DNA of 49,823 nucleotides from Parathalassolituus penaei (GCF_026626885.1 NZ_JAPNOA010000013.1:517-50339), one strand, 5' to 3'; counted from the stretch's first letter, positions 9,157-18,397 are shown. A program made the numbers and translations. The notes: generated by a model from the sequence alone, not told the origin.

Positions 9157-10506
9157 ATGGCAGATACCAATACTGGCAGCTTCCAGAGCGAACAACTGGC
9201 ACGCCTGCAATCCGTTTCCGGCCTGCAATGGCTGGCTGACATCAACCGCGCTGGCGCTGAAGCCTTTGCAGCCGCCGCATGGCCAACCCGCAAGACTGAA
9301 GCCTGGAAATACTGCTCCCTGCGCGCTCTGAACGACAACAGCCACAGTGCTCCGGCACCAGTCGCCGCAGTTGCCCAGAACGACGTACAACAGGCCGCCA
9401 GCGTCGCGGGTCTGGATGCCGCACGTCTGGTGCTGGTGAATGGTCAGGTGAACACGGCCCTGTCCGATGCCCTGGCACTGCAACAGGTCACCCTGTTCAG
9501 CCAGGCCGATGCCGCCCAGCAAGACCTGATCCTGACCCATCTGGGCCAGACCGGTCATGCTCACCCGAGCCAGCATCTGTTTAACCAGCTCAACGCCGCG
9601 GCTCTGAACGAAGGTGTTCTGGTCCACGTTGGTCGCAACAGCCGTCTGGAAAAACCGCTGCAACTGGTCTCCCTGACCACGACTGCCGAGCAGGCTTTCA
9701 GTGTTGAACAGCGTGTACTGGTGGTGTTGGAAACCGGTGCCGAGCTGACCCTGATCGAACAGTTTGCGTCTCTGGACAGCAACAGCGCCGACCAGAGCTT
9801 CACCAACAACCTCACCGAACTGGTGATTGGTGATAACGCCCGCCTGACTCATTACCGTCTGAACCTGATGCAGGAAGCTGCGGTATTTGTTGGCAGCAGC
9901 CAGGTGAATCTCAAGCGCGACGCCAACTACCAGGGTTTCCACCTGGGTCTGGGCAGTCAGATGACCCGTAACGATATTCTGGTTCGTCACACCGCCGGTG
10001 GTTCCCACTGTGAAATGAGCGGCGTGTACGTACCACAAGGCTCACAGATCATCGACTTCCACACCAGCATTGAACACGAAGTGCCACACTGCACCTCCAA
10101 CGAAGTGTTCCGCGGCATTATCAATGATCAGGCCCGCGCTGCGTTTAACGGTCGAATTCATATTCATCCCAAAGCCCAGAAAACTCTGGCCGAGCTGAGC
10201 AACAAAAACCTGCTGCTCACTAACAAGGCCGAGATCAACACCAAACCGGAACTGGAAATCTACGCTGACGACGTCAAGTGTGCCCACGGTGCCACCGTGG
10301 CCCAGCTGGATGACAAGGCCCGCTTCTACCTGCAAAGCCGTGGTATCAGCGAGCAGGAAGCCCAGGTGATGCTGAGCTTTGGTTTTATCAACGAATTGCT
10401 GGACGCCCTGCCACACGAGGCCATTGGCCACTGGTTGCGCCCACTGCTGGCCCAGCGTTTTGGTCGCCCGCAGGCATTTGATGAAGATCTGGTGGAGACT
10501 GTCTGA
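9157..10506 (+). CDS. sufD: Fe-S cluster assembly protein SufD
   Basis: SufD is the SufB paralogue that pairs with it in SufBC2D and is needed for iron entry. The 449-residue protein has a variable N-terminal half and a conserved beta-helical C-terminal half. The latter holds SGVYVPQGSQIIDFHTSIEH, then FRGIINDQARAAFNGRI and a final ISEQEAQVMLSFGFINELL block. The start is the ATG 2 bases after the sufC stop; an earlier in-frame codon lies inside sufC. The TGA shares its final A with the sufS ATG. Confidence 0.96.
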   Translation: MADTNTGSFQSEQLARLQSVSGLQWLADINRAGAEAFAAAAWPTRKTEAWKYCSLRALNDNSHSAPAPVAAVAQNDVQQAASVAGLDAARLVLVNGQVNTALSDALALQQVTLFSQADAAQQDLILTHLGQTGHAHPSQHLFNQLNAAALNEGVLVHVGRNSRLEKPLQLVSLTTTAEQAFSVEQRVLVVLETGAELTLIEQFASLDSNSADQSFTNNLTELVIGDNARLTHYRLNLMQEAAVFVGSSQVNLKRDANYQGFHLGLGSQMTRNDILVRHTAGGSHCEMSGVYVPQGSQIIDFHTSIEHEVPHCTSNEVFRGIINDQARAAFNGRIHIHPKAQKTLAELSNKNLLLTNKAEINTKPELEIYADDVKCAHGATVAQLDDKARFYLQSRGISEQEAQVMLSFGFINELLDALPHEAIGHWLRPLLAQRFGRPQAFDEDLVETV

Positions 10507-11738
10507 TGAGCGCTGAACTGAACGCCTACATTGAAAAAATCCGCGCCGACTTCCCGGCCCTGCACCAGCAGGTTAACGGCAAGCCGCTGATCTATTTTGA
10601 TAACGGTGCAACCACTCACAAGCCAAACGCTGTGATTGAAGCCGAAGCTGAGTTTTATCGCACTATCAACTCCAACGTACACCGTGGTGCTCACAAGCTG
10701 AGCGACCTGGCGACCGAGCAGTTTGAAAACGCCCGTCGCACCGTACAGAAGTTTATTGGTGCCCTGAAACCGGAAGAAATTGTCTGGACCCGTGGCACGA
10801 CCGAAGGTATCAACCTGGTAGCCTCCACCTGGGGCCGCAAGAACATCAAGGCTGGCGACCGTATTCTGGTCAGCGGCATGGAACACCACTCCAACATCGT
10901 GCCATGGCAGATGCTGTGTGAGCAGACTGGCGCCGAACTGGTACCGATTCCGGTACTGGAAAATGGCGAGCTGGACCTCAACGGCTTTGCCGAGCTGATG
11001 GAACCACGAGTAAAACTGATCTCCGTTGCCCACGTTTCCAACGCGCTGGGCAGCATCAACCCGATTCCGGATATCGTGCGTATGGCCCGTATCAACGAAT
11101 CGGTAGTGATGGTCGACGGTGCTCAGGGTGTATCCCACTTTGAAGTGGACGTGCTGAAACTGGACGTCGACTTCTACGCATTCTCCAGTCACAAGCTGTT
11201 TGGCCCAACCGGTATGGGCGTGCTGTACGGCAAGGAAGAACTGCTGAACGACATGCCTCCGTACCAGGGTGGCGGCGAAATGATCGAGCATTGCTCGTTT
11301 GCCGGCACCACCTGGAACCAGCTGCCGTACAAATTTGAAGCCGGTACTCCCAACATCGCCGGAGCCATTGGTCTGGCCGCCGCCATCAACTACCTGAACG
11401 GTCTCGACCGCAAGGTACTGGCCGCTCACGAAGACAGCCTGATCAAACGTGCGCACCAGCTGGCCGAAGAAATGGGCGGTATCCGCATCATTGGTCAGTC
11501 GCCGAAAAAAGCCTCGGTCTTCAGCTTCCTGTTGGACGGTGCTCACCCGGCCGACGTTGGCACCCTGCTCGACCAGCAAGGTATTGCCGTGCGCACTGGC
11601 CACCACTGTGCCATGCCACTGATGGAACGTTTCCAGGTGCCGGGTACCGTGCGTGCCTCCATGGCGTTCTACAATACTCTGGATGAAGTGGACGCCCTGT
11701 TCCGCGGCATCGAAAAAGCCAAGATGTTTTTGCTTTAA
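10506..11738 (+). CDS. sufS: Cysteine desulfurase SufS
   Basis: SufS is a PLP-dependent group II cysteine desulfurase that supplies sulfur as a persulfide to the SUF scaffold. The 410-residue protein carries the Schiff-base lysine in SSHKLFGPTG (Lys230) and the persulfide cysteine in RTGHHCAMPL (Cys368). MEHHSNIVPW and VDGAQGVSHFEVD are further family blocks. Group II enzymes normally need SufE or SufU to accept the sulfur; neither is present in this operon. The gene overlaps sufD by one base. A heptamer repeat array follows the stop. Confidence 0.97.
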   Translation: MSAELNAYIEKIRADFPALHQQVNGKPLIYFDNGATTHKPNAVIEAEAEFYRTINSNVHRGAHKLSDLATEQFENARRTVQKFIGALKPEEIVWTRGTTEGINLVASTWGRKNIKAGDRILVSGMEHHSNIVPWQMLCEQTGAELVPIPVLENGELDLNGFAELMEPRVKLISVAHVSNALGSINPIPDIVRMARINESVVMVDGAQGVSHFEVDVLKLDVDFYAFSSHKLFGPTGMGVLYGKEELLNDMPPYQGGGEMIEHCSFAGTTWNQLPYKFEAGTPNIAGAIGLAAAINYLNGLDRKVLAAHEDSLIKRAHQLAEEMGGIRIIGQSPKKASVFSFLLDGAHPADVGTLLDQQGIAVRTGHHCAMPLMERFQVPGTVRASMAFYNTLDEVDALFRGIEKAKMFLL

Positions 11739-11773
11739 AAAGTCGGGAGTCAGGAGCCTGGCGTCAGGAGCCC

Positions 11774-11834
11774 CAGACGCCAGACGCCAGACGCCAGACG
11801 CCAGACGCCAGACGCCAGACGCCAGACGCCAGAC
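11774..11834. repeat. CAGACGC heptamer tandem array (8.7 copies)
   Basis: CAGACGC is repeated eight times without change and then starts a ninth copy (CAGAC). It lies in the sufS-sufA gap and is preceded by related GTCGGGAGTCAGGAGCC and GGCGTCAGGAGCC words from about 11741. There are no spacers between units, so it is a simple tandem repeat. Confidence 0.9.
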
Positions 11835-11872
11835 AAAGATTAAACTCCCTCACTTGTAATGAGGACACTTAA

Positions 11873-12232
11873 ATGACCATCGAAACCTTTGATCCGAGCG
11901 CGCCGCTGGATGTCAGCATGACTGAAGCCGCGGTTAGCCATGTGCGCAAGATGCTGCAAAAAAACGCCGAAATGTGCGGTATTCGCCTGGGTGTCAAAAA
12001 GAGCGGTTGTTCCGGTTTCAAGTATGATGTTGAGCTTGTCACCACTCCTGTTGCTGGTGATGAAGTAATTGCGGTCGCCGACGACGTAACGCTGTATATT
12101 GCCGAAGACGCCAAAGCCTTCGTACGGGGAACCGTTATCGACTTCACCCGTGAAGGCCTGAACAGTACTATCAAGTTCAACAACCCGAATGCACGAGACC
12201 TGTGTGGTTGCGGAGAATCCTTCTCCGTGTGA
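11873..12232 (+). CDS. sufA: A-type Fe-S carrier protein (SufA/IscA/HesB family)
   Basis: This 119-residue HesB/IscA-family protein takes clusters from the SufBCD scaffold to client enzymes. The three ligand cysteines are in the expected places: KKSGCSGFKYD (about residue 45) and the C-terminal DLCGCGESF. Like the SufA branch, it has a short N-terminal extension before the core. GAGGACACTTAA precedes the ATG. It is in the suf operon between sufS and the 71-aa gene, so the name sufA follows from context; an ErpA/IscA-type relative cannot be excluded from sequence alone. Confidence 0.9.
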   Translation: MTIETFDPSAPLDVSMTEAAVSHVRKMLQKNAEMCGIRLGVKKSGCSGFKYDVELVTTPVAGDEVIAVADDVTLYIAEDAKAFVRGTVIDFTREGLNSTIKFNNPNARDLCGCGESFSV

Positions 12233-12269
12233 GCCGCAAGGCCCACTCAAGCCACCCAAGGAATGCAGA

Positions 12270-12485
12270 ATGTCATTACCGAACGACCCGGTTCGCCAGC
12301 TCCGTCATTTATACAATGAGTTTTTACGCGAACACGTTGGTCTTATTCACCGTCATGATATTTGTATCAGTCTCGAATTCATCGTCTGGATGCGCACCCG
12401 CCATCCCACCCTGATGAACTTCGCCGAGAACCCGGCCGACCAGATCAGTCGGGTTCGCGAATGGCTGGGCATGAAGGAACTCTGA
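12270..12485 (+). CDS. Small protein of unknown function in the suf operon (71 aa)
   Basis: I do not recognise this 71-residue protein. AAGGA lies 7-8 bases before the ATG, and the reading frame fits exactly between sufA (37 bp upstream) and sufT (61 bp downstream). It is probably soluble and mostly helical. It contains RQLRHLYNEFLREHVGLIHR, a single Cys in HDICISLEFIVWM, and ends in REWLGMKEL. It lacks the Cys loop of SufE and is half its size. The frame is open farther upstream (to 12189), but that part overlaps sufA. Expression with the suf genes suggests an accessory role in cluster assembly; this is inference only. Confidence 0.7.
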   Translation: MSLPNDPVRQLRHLYNEFLREHVGLIHRHDICISLEFIVWMRTRHPTLMNFAENPADQISRVREWLGMKEL

Positions 12486-12546
12486 ATACCGGAACGGTGA
12501 CACCCCCTCTGATCCGGCTCGTCTAACCTGTACGGCAAGAAGAATT

Positions 12547-13074
12547 ATGGAAAAACGTATGGTTGTGTCGCTGGCAGCTTGCCCGGCACGACAGGTTCCC
12601 TCTGGTGTTCCCACCACCATTCCGGCTGGTGTGTTTGTCACCATCAATCAGGCCCTCGGTGGCAACTACACCGTGACCGTTAACGGCAACATGATGCGTG
12701 TGGACGGCACCGATGCCGCCGCACTGGGTTTGCAATCCGAAGAAATCATCTTTGAAGAACGTCAGGATGGCCTGGTTCACGACGACCAGGTACGTCAGGC
12801 GCTGCGAACCATTTTTGACCCGGAAATCCCGATCAACCTGCTTGATCTGGGCCTGATCTACGGCATTGATATCAACGACCGCAACGTCGTGATCCGTATG
12901 ACCCTGACCGCACCCACCTGCGGTATGGGCCCGGTACTGATCTCCGACGTGAAATATCGCGTTGCCAAAGTGCCCAACGTTGAATCGGTCACGGTAGATC
13001 TGGTGTTTGATCCGCCGTGGAGCCGCGACATGATGACCGAAGAAGCCCAGCTCGAAGCCGGCTTGTTCTTCTGA
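12547..13074 (+). CDS. sufT: Fe-S assembly protein SufT (MIP18/DUF59 family)
   Basis: SufT is a MIP18-family (DUF59) accessory factor that helps mature Fe-S proteins. The 175-residue protein has the SufT-specific N-terminal extension (GGNYTVTVNGNMMRVDG, about residues 38-54). A DUF59 core follows from about residue 78: VRQALRTIFDPEIPINLLDL, TLTAPTCGMGP and the final VFDPPWSRDMMTEEAQ. The cysteine in TAPTCGMG is the conserved residue of the family. A strong intrinsic terminator begins 7 bp after the stop, so this is the last suf gene. Confidence 0.93.
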   Translation: MEKRMVVSLAACPARQVPSGVPTTIPAGVFVTINQALGGNYTVTVNGNMMRVDGTDAAALGLQSEEIIFEERQDGLVHDDQVRQALRTIFDPEIPINLLDLGLIYGIDINDRNVVIRMTLTAPTCGMGPVLISDVKYRVAKVPNVESVTVDLVFDPPWSRDMMTEEAQLEAGLFF

Positions 13075-13080
13075 TCCCTG

Positions 13081-13112
13081 ACCCGGAGCACACCTCCGGG
13101 TTTTGTTTTTTC
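13081..13112 (+). terminator. Intrinsic terminator of the suf operon
   Basis: A 7-bp GC-rich stem, CCCGGAG (13082-13088) with CTCCGGG (13094-13100), has a 5-base loop. It is followed by TTTTGTTTTTT. Position and strength fit termination after sufT. Confidence 0.92.
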
Positions 13113-13127
13113 TGCCCCGGATAAACC

Positions 13128-13817
13128 ATGCCACTGATAGAACGCCACGACCTGATCACCGTTGAGCCCGAGATTCCTGCCAGCGCCTGTATTATCTGGC
13201 TGCACGGTCTGGGCGCGGACGGCTACGACTTCGTCTCGATTACCCCGTATCTGAATGAACGTCTGGGGAATCCGGGCATCCGTTATCTGTTCCCGCACGC
13301 GCCGCAACGCCCGGTTACCATCGCCGATGGCCAAACCATGCGTTCCTGGTACGACATTATGGCCATGGCACCCAAACGTACCATCGACCCGGACCAGTTG
13401 GCGGATTCCGTTAACCGTGTCTATCAACTGGTAGAAGAACAGATGCAGGCGGGCATCGAGCCGCAGAAGATTGTGATCGCCGGATTTTCCCAGGGCGGCG
13501 CTGTCGCCTATCAGGCCGCCAGCAGTTGTGCCCACACATTGGGTGGTCTGATTGCCATGAGCACCTATGTGCCGGATGCCAGCGTGGTGAATCCGTTTTT
13601 TGTGAATACCGCCAACCAGAGATTACCGGTGTTTATTGGCCATGGTCTGTACGATCAGGTGGTACCGTTGACTCTGGCTGAACAGGCGTTGAGCCAGCTG
13701 CAGTCGCACGGCTTGCAGCCACAATGGCACACTTACCCGATCCAGCATGAAGTGGCACGCCTGGAAGTGGACGATATCGCCCGCTTCCTGCAGAACCTGC
13801 CGCGTTTTTGCTTCTGA
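13128..13817 (+). CDS. Carboxylesterase / phospholipase-type alpha/beta hydrolase
   Basis: This 229-residue cytosolic serine hydrolase belongs to the carboxylesterase family related to Pseudomonas EstB and eukaryotic acyl-protein thioesterases. The fold signature starts with WLHGLGADGYDF (oxyanion region). The nucleophile Ser121 is in GFSQGG, the acid Asp176 in GHGLYDQVVP and the base His207 in IQHEV. Members hydrolyse short-chain esters; the true substrate is unknown. The ATG lies 16 bp after the suf terminator, so its promoter must be near or within that terminator, or it relies on read-through. A terminator follows. Confidence 0.92.
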   Translation: MPLIERHDLITVEPEIPASACIIWLHGLGADGYDFVSITPYLNERLGNPGIRYLFPHAPQRPVTIADGQTMRSWYDIMAMAPKRTIDPDQLADSVNRVYQLVEEQMQAGIEPQKIVIAGFSQGGAVAYQAASSCAHTLGGLIAMSTYVPDASVVNPFFVNTANQRLPVFIGHGLYDQVVPLTLAEQALSQLQSHGLQPQWHTYPIQHEVARLEVDDIARFLQNLPRFCF

Positions 13818-13825
13818 AAACGACA

Positions 13826-13850
13826 AGACCGGCATTTAATGCCGGTCTGT
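13826..13850. terminator. Hairpin terminator between esterase and NIT chemoreceptor
   Basis: AGACCGGCAT (13826-13835) pairs perfectly with ATGCCGGTCT (13839-13848) around a 3-base loop. The plus-strand tail is short (GTTTG); on the minus strand GTCGTTTTC follows. It lies between convergent genes and probably serves both. Confidence 0.75.
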
Positions 13851-13876
13851 TTGCATCTACCCTACACAGGGGAAAC

Positions 13877-15895
13877 CTAACGTAACTCCCGGGTTCCGCG
13901 TTCGCTCAGCTTGAACAGGTTGGCCATTTCCATCAGCTTGCCTGCCAGCTCGCGCTGCTGCACACCCGTCTTGCGCATAAAACCACCGGTGGCCGATGTC
14001 GACTCGGACAAACGGTGAATACTGACCATGTTACGCGTCAGCTCCTTGTTGGTCGCCACCTGCTCTTCAGCCGCGGAAGCCACCTGATCCGTCATGTCAC
14101 GGATGCTGCGAATCACATCACGAATGGTATTCAGTTCATGGGACACTGTGGCCGACAGCTCGACCGTTTGCTGCGCCACACTCTGGGACTGCTGCACCGA
14201 ACCAAAAGCGCGCTGGGAATCCTGCTGGAACTGACCAACAATGCGGCTGATTTCAGCGGTAGATTCCTGGGTCTTGCTGGCCAGCGAGCGAACTTCATCC
14301 GCAACCACCGCAAAACCACGCCCCTGCTCACCGGCACGCGCCGCTTCGATCGCCGCGTTCAGCGCTAGTAAATTGGTCTGTTCAGCAATATTACGGATCA
14401 CTTCCAGCACTCCACTGATTGCCCCGCTGGAGCGGTTCAGATCCTGAATCACTGCGGCCGCCTGATCCATCTGGCTGTTCAGACTGCCGATAAACTCGAG
14501 GCTCTTGTCCACCGCCGCACCGCTGACTTCCACCGTCTGATTGGCCTGATCGGCCTTGTCAGCCACATGCAGGATACTGGTGGCGATTTCCTGGGTTGCC
14601 TGTTCCAGCTCATTTACCGCCGTAGCCGCGCTGGAGGTTTCATCCTGCTGGGCTTGCATACTGCGAGTACTGAGGGAAATAGTCATGTGGTTCTGGATCG
14701 CAATCAGGTGCAGCTCGGTGGCACAGTCCGTAATGCTGATGACGGTTTCCTCAAGGCGCTGCAACAAACGGTTAAACGCACGGCTGGCGTCGCCCAGCTC
14801 ATCTTCAACCACCACCGGCACACGTACGGTCAAATCGAGGTTCTCACTGATACGGGCGATTGAGGTGTGCAAAGCGCGAATCTGTTTGTACAACAGCCGC
14901 GAGACGACCAGGGTAATCACGGTGGTTAACGCCAGAATCATCAGTCCTGCCGCCAGACTCAGCCAGAACATCTGCTCACTGGCATGTAAACCGTCAGCGG
15001 TTTTGGCCAGCAGCGCTTGTTCCTGTACGTCTTCAATCTTCTTCAAGCGATCAATACGTACGGTTGCGGCCTTGAACCAGCTTTCCGCTGAGATACCAAA
15101 CCCACCCGTTGCACTTTTTTCGTGGGCAATCTGACGCATGCGCAACACTTCCTTCTGTTCGGAGGAATTCAGGAAATCCGCATAAGCCGCCGCCGTAGTG
15201 CCATCGGCAAAACGCTGGAACGACTGGAAAAATGCTCCCTGCTCACTTTCCATGCGGATAAACCGCGAATAAGCGCCTGCCGCAAATGCATCTGCACCAA
15301 AGGCAGCACTGAGCAACGCCCGCTCGATCCCCGCCCGCTCTTTGCCTTGTAACAAGTTGTAGTAGGCCTGCAGAGATCGGGAAATCTCACCATCCTGGCT
15401 GTACTCCGTTGCCTGCGCCGCCACTACTAGCAAACGATCGATCACCCCCGAGTAGAAGCCAACAACATCTGGCGTAGCCGAGGTCTGGGCCAACACGCTC
15501 TTGCGTGTGGTGGCAAGTTTGTCCAGCTCTCCTCGCACAGTCCCAAGGGCCTCTTTCAGTTTCGGAAACCCTGAAAGATCGTGGTTTTCTAGCATCCCTT
15601 TCCACTCGCCCAGCACACGGTCGCTCTCTTGCTGCTGGTTCGGCAATTCCGTCTTGAACGAGCTGCCCTTGCTGCCCAGATAACCCGCCGACATGCCACG
15701 CTCTTTTTGCAGTTCATGGGCCAGCACACCTTGCAGACGCGCCAGCGAGACCAGCTCCTGCAAGCGTTCACTGTCCTGAATTCCGCCAGCATTTCGAATA
15801 ATCATCTGTCCCATCACAATGACCAGCGCCACCAGCGGCAGTAGCACCATCGCCAGCAATTTGGCCTTGACCGGCCATGTGGAAATCCAGTTCAT
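13877..15895 (-). CDS. Methyl-accepting chemotaxis protein with nitrate/nitrite-sensing (NIT) domain
   Basis: This 672-residue chemoreceptor has an N-terminal membrane segment (about 12-32) and a helical periplasmic NIT domain (about 45-295), recognised by the [20 protein letters not shown] block. A second membrane segment (about 310-333), HAMP and a signalling domain follow; the tip reads [19 protein letters not shown] then [18 protein letters not shown] domains are implicated in sensing nitrate or nitrite, so the receptor may guide taxis to these; the ligand is inferred. The start ATG follows GGAAG. It is transcribed away from the ArsC-like gene. No che genes are adjacent. Confidence 0.92.
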   Translation of the reverse strand: MNWISTWPVKAKLLAMVLLPLVALVIVMGQMIIRNAGGIQDSERLQELVSLARLQGVLAHELQKERGMSAGYLGSKGSSFKTELPNQQQESDRVLGEWKGMLENHDLSGFPKLKEALGTVRGELDKLATTRKSVLAQTSATPDVVGFYSGVIDRLLVVAAQATEYSQDGEISRSLQAYYNLLQGKERAGIERALLSAAFGADAFAAGAYSRFIRMESEQGAFFQSFQRFADGTTAAAYADFLNSSEQKEVLRMRQIAHEKSATGGFGISAESWFKAATVRIDRLKKIEDVQEQALLAKTADGLHASEQMFWLSLAAGLMILALTTVITLVVSRLLYKQIRALHTSIARISENLDLTVRVPVVVEDELGDASRAFNRLLQRLEETVISITDCATELHLIAIQNHMTISLSTRSMQAQQDETSSAATAVNELEQATQEIATSILHVADKADQANQTVEVSGAAVDKSLEFIGSLNSQMDQAAAVIQDLNRSSGAISGVLEVIRNIAEQTNLLALNAAIEAARAGEQGRGFAVVADEVRSLASKTQESTAEISRIVGQFQQDSQRAFGSVQQSQSVAQQTVELSATVSHELNTIRDVIRSIRDMTDQVASAAEEQVATNKELTRNMVSIHRLSESTSATGGFMRKTGVQQRELAGKLMEMANLFKLSERGTRELR

Positions 15896-16088
15896 CTTCC
15901 GGCTCCCGAGGAAGTTTTAGACACTTGTCCGATTCAGCCTAGACGATCCCGTTGGGAATGAATCCGTTTTGTACAGAATTGCCGGAATATTGTGTAAATC
16001 GTCATTCCCCGCCCGATTACACCCCAATGGCTGAACTCGGGTCGCTGGTTTGTTATCCTTCTGCCCTTTGCAAATTCAGGCGACCTGC

Positions 16089-16433
16089 ATGATTACCCTG
16101 TACGGCATCAAAAACTGCGACACCATGAAAAAAGCCCGCGCCTGGCTCGATGAAGCCGACGTGGCATACCAGTTTCATGACTACAAGAAAGACGGCCTGA
16201 GCCCGGAATTACTCGACCTGTGGCTGCAAAACCCGGGGTGGGAAGCGCTGCTCAATCGCCGTGGTACAACCTGGCGTAAAGTGCCGGAAGACGTACGCGA
16301 CAACATTAACGAAGCCAGCGCCCGCCAGCTCATGCTCGACAACCCGTCGATCATCAAACGTCCACTGCTGGATCTGGGTGAACGCAAAGTGCTGGGCTTT
16401 AACGCCGACGAATACAGCAGTCTTTTCCGCTAA
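16089..16433 (+). CDS. ArsC/Spx-family reductase-like protein (YffB type)
   Basis: This 114-residue thioredoxin-fold protein is in the ArsC family, YffB branch. MITLYGIKNCDTMKKA carries the single active-site cysteine (Cys10), with no second Cys for a CxxC. The C-terminal block IIKRPLLDLGERKVLGF matches the conserved arsenate-reductase-like fold. Family members probably reduce glutathione mixed disulfides; arsenate activity is doubtful. The start at 16089 gives the canonical N terminus; an upstream codon adds 13 unconserved residues. Its position directly before dapD is a common pairing in gammaproteobacteria, and 60 bp separate the two. Confidence 0.9.
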   Translation: MITLYGIKNCDTMKKARAWLDEADVAYQFHDYKKDGLSPELLDLWLQNPGWEALLNRRGTTWRKVPEDVRDNINEASARQLMLDNPSIIKRPLLDLGERKVLGFNADEYSSLFR

Positions 16434-16493
16434 CGATTTTCTGATAACAGACTACGGCAGCGCCGGACGCTGCCGATCCATAGAGGAACCAAC

Positions 16494-17528
16494 ATGAGCA
16501 ATGCATTTGCACTGGCCATCGGCCTGGGTACCAAGAACAGCCAGGGTGCCTGGCTGGAAGTTTTCTACGCCCAACCGGTATTCCAGCCATCCGCCGAGCT
16601 GATGGCAGCCGTTCGTGGCGCGCTGAGCGATTACGAAGGTGGCAACCAGGCCGTTGAAGTAGACGGTGGTGATCTGACCGCTCTGGCCGATGCGATTGAA
16701 GCCCTGGACCCGATCCAGGCTGGCCTGGCACGCGCCTGTATCGAAAGTGATCGCCCGGTAGTGATTACTGTGCTGGAATCCGATGCCCAGCCAACCAGCA
16801 CTCCAGAGGTTTACCTGAAGCTGCACCTGCTGTCTCACCGCATGGTCAAGCCACACGGCCAGAACCTGACCGGCATGTTCGGCCTGCTGCCAAACGTTGC
16901 CTGGACCAACAAGGGGGCAATCGACCTGTCTGAACTGCCAGCCGCACAACTGGAAGCCCGTCTGAACGGCGAAATCCTGAGCGTAAACAGCGTCGACAAA
17001 TTCCCACGCATGACCGACTACGTAGTGCCTGCGGGCGTTCGTATCGCCGACACCTCCCGCGTACGTCTGGGTGCCTACATTGGTGAAGGCACCACCATCA
17101 TGCACGAAGGTTTCTGTAACTTTAACGCCGGTACCATGGGTGTCTCCATGGTTGAAGGCCGTATCTCTGCCGGTGTTGTGGTGGGTAACGGTTCCGACCT
17201 CGGCGGCGGTTGCTCCACCATGGGCACCCTGTCTGGCGGCGGCAACATCGTGATTTCCGTCGGTGAAAAGTGCCTGATCGGCGCCAACGCCGGTATCGGT
17301 ATTCCACTGGGTGACCGTTGCACCGTCGAAGCCGGCCTGTACGTAACCGCTGGTACCAAGATCCAGGTTCTGGACGACCAGCGCGAAGTCGTCGACACCG
17401 TTAAAGGCCGTGATCTGGCTGGCAAGTCCGACCTGATGTTCCGTCGTGATTCCATCACCGGTGCCGTTCAGTGCGTGACCAACAAGAGCGCCATTCAGCT
17501 GAACGAAGAACTGCACAAGCACAACTGA
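16494..17528 (+). CDS. dapD: Tetrahydropicolinate N-succinyltransferase, long type
   Basis: DapD transfers succinate from succinyl-CoA to tetrahydrodipicolinate in the succinylase branch of lysine and diaminopimelate synthesis. At 344 residues this is the long form known from pseudomonads and actinobacteria rather than the ~274-residue enterobacterial form. The C-terminal half is a left-handed beta helix (RLGAYIGEGTTIMHEGFCNF, then isoleucine/glycine-rich hexapeptides such as KCLIGANAGIGIPLGDRC). GAGGA precedes the ATG. It follows the ArsC-like gene and is closed by a strong bidirectional terminator. dapE, often adjacent, is not here. Confidence 0.95.
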   Translation: MSNAFALAIGLGTKNSQGAWLEVFYAQPVFQPSAELMAAVRGALSDYEGGNQAVEVDGGDLTALADAIEALDPIQAGLARACIESDRPVVITVLESDAQPTSTPEVYLKLHLLSHRMVKPHGQNLTGMFGLLPNVAWTNKGAIDLSELPAAQLEARLNGEILSVNSVDKFPRMTDYVVPAGVRIADTSRVRLGAYIGEGTTIMHEGFCNFNAGTMGVSMVEGRISAGVVVGNGSDLGGGCSTMGTLSGGGNIVISVGEKCLIGANAGIGIPLGDRCTVEAGLYVTAGTKIQVLDDQREVVDTVKGRDLAGKSDLMFRRDSITGAVQCVTNKSAIQLNEELHKHN

Positions 17529-17570
17529 GTGCCTGTTGCAGAAGCGATGGCTGGTCATTAACCAGCCGTT

Positions 17571-17614
17571 ATGCATAAAAAAACCGCCGTTTATACGGCG
17601 GTTTTTTTATGCAT
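17571..17614. terminator. Bidirectional terminator after dapD
   Basis: A perfect inverted repeat with outer ATGCAT, a flanking A7/T7 tract and GC core ACCGCCGT...ACGGCGGT around a short loop. Both strands end in a T run, so it can stop transcription from either side. Confidence 0.93.
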
Positions 17615-17649
17615 GCGCGACCCGCACGTTTTTTAAGTTGGCGGCACCA

Positions 17650-17874
17650 CTGCCCTCTTTGGGGACCTTGTCCCCGGCCGGGCGGCCTCCCCCTGCTTAG
17701 CCCGACTGGGCTCGTACTTCCGGTTTTCACCGACAACGGCTTTTCGACCCCGGCCCGATGGCACATCCCTGTGCCAACGGGCCTTGCGCGGCATCCATGC
17801 CCCGGCTGGGTCGGCCGTTGCGGTGAATCCCGGCTCGCCCAGATGGGCATTGGGCAGCCAGCTGCGCTGGGCCA
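17650..17874 (-). repeat. Multi-hairpin dispersed repeat, copy R1
   Basis: About 225 bp, closely similar in reverse to 18473-18700 (R2) and to the copies at 36563-36660 and 36745-36950. Read on the minus strand it starts GGCCCAGCGCAGCTGGCTGC and ends near AGAGGGCAG. It contains a series of self-complementary blocks: GCCCATCTGGGC, GGGGCATGGATGCCCC, TGGCACAGGGATGTGCCA, and GGGGACAAGGTCCCC. Small ORFs reading through it in several frames are by-products of its composition. Confidence 0.88.
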
Positions 17875-17974
17875 GGTCGCCAATCAATGATGAGACTATC
17901 GCCAAGAGAATGAATCAAACACGTAGTTTTATGCCTGAGCGTTGACCTTGTGCATTGTCCGGATCAATCCCGCA

Positions 17975-18397
17975 TCACACCGGCGGGCCATTCCCAAACC
18001 GGTTGCCGTCGTCAAACCACAGCGAACAACGCTTGAGTAATAACAGCAACGACTGACACAGAAACATCAGGCTACAGGCCAGCAGCAGCAAATACACATC
18101 ACCGAGTATCCCGAGCAGAGCAGCCCAGCGAATCAGCAACGACAGCAAGTAACACAACACCGCCGCCCAGAACATTCCCAACCAGTAACGCCCCGCCAGC
18201 GGCACAGCCAGCACCACGCCCATTACCAACGGAAATAACAGCAGCGTCCAGAACCAATCGATGCCCTGCTCCAGCAACAAGGCCGCAGCCACCACCGTGG
18301 TTCGTTCCAGCGTAAACAGCCCGAGAATTCCGATGCCCGCTAATGCCGTTGGTAACGGCCATACGCGTAGTTCTTCTGCATTTTCCGGCAGTTGCAT
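17975..18397 (-). CDS. Small membrane protein of unknown function (140 aa)
   Basis: I do not recognise this family. The 140-residue protein has about four hydrophobic spans, roughly 18-38, 47-67, 73-93 and 98-120. Examples are WFWTLLLFPLVMGVVLAVPL and VYLLLLACSLMFLCQSLLLL. It has a short polar N terminus and ends in a charged tail (KRCSLWFDDGNRFG). AAGGAAG lies at a good distance before the ATG. The gene stands alone between two inverted copies of the multi-hairpin repeat (R1 and R2). Nothing ties it to a pathway. Confidence 0.7.
   Translation of the reverse strand: MQLPENAEELRVWPLPTALAGIGILGLFTLERTTVVAAALLLEQGIDWFWTLLLFPLVMGVVLAVPLAGRYWLGMFWAAVLCYLLSLLIRWAALLGILGDVYLLLLACSLMFLCQSLLLLLKRCSLWFDDGNRFGNGPPV

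Noticed and set aside
11774-11834. CRISPR array
   Set aside because: Units are 7 bp and contiguous with no unique spacers, and no cas genes are present.
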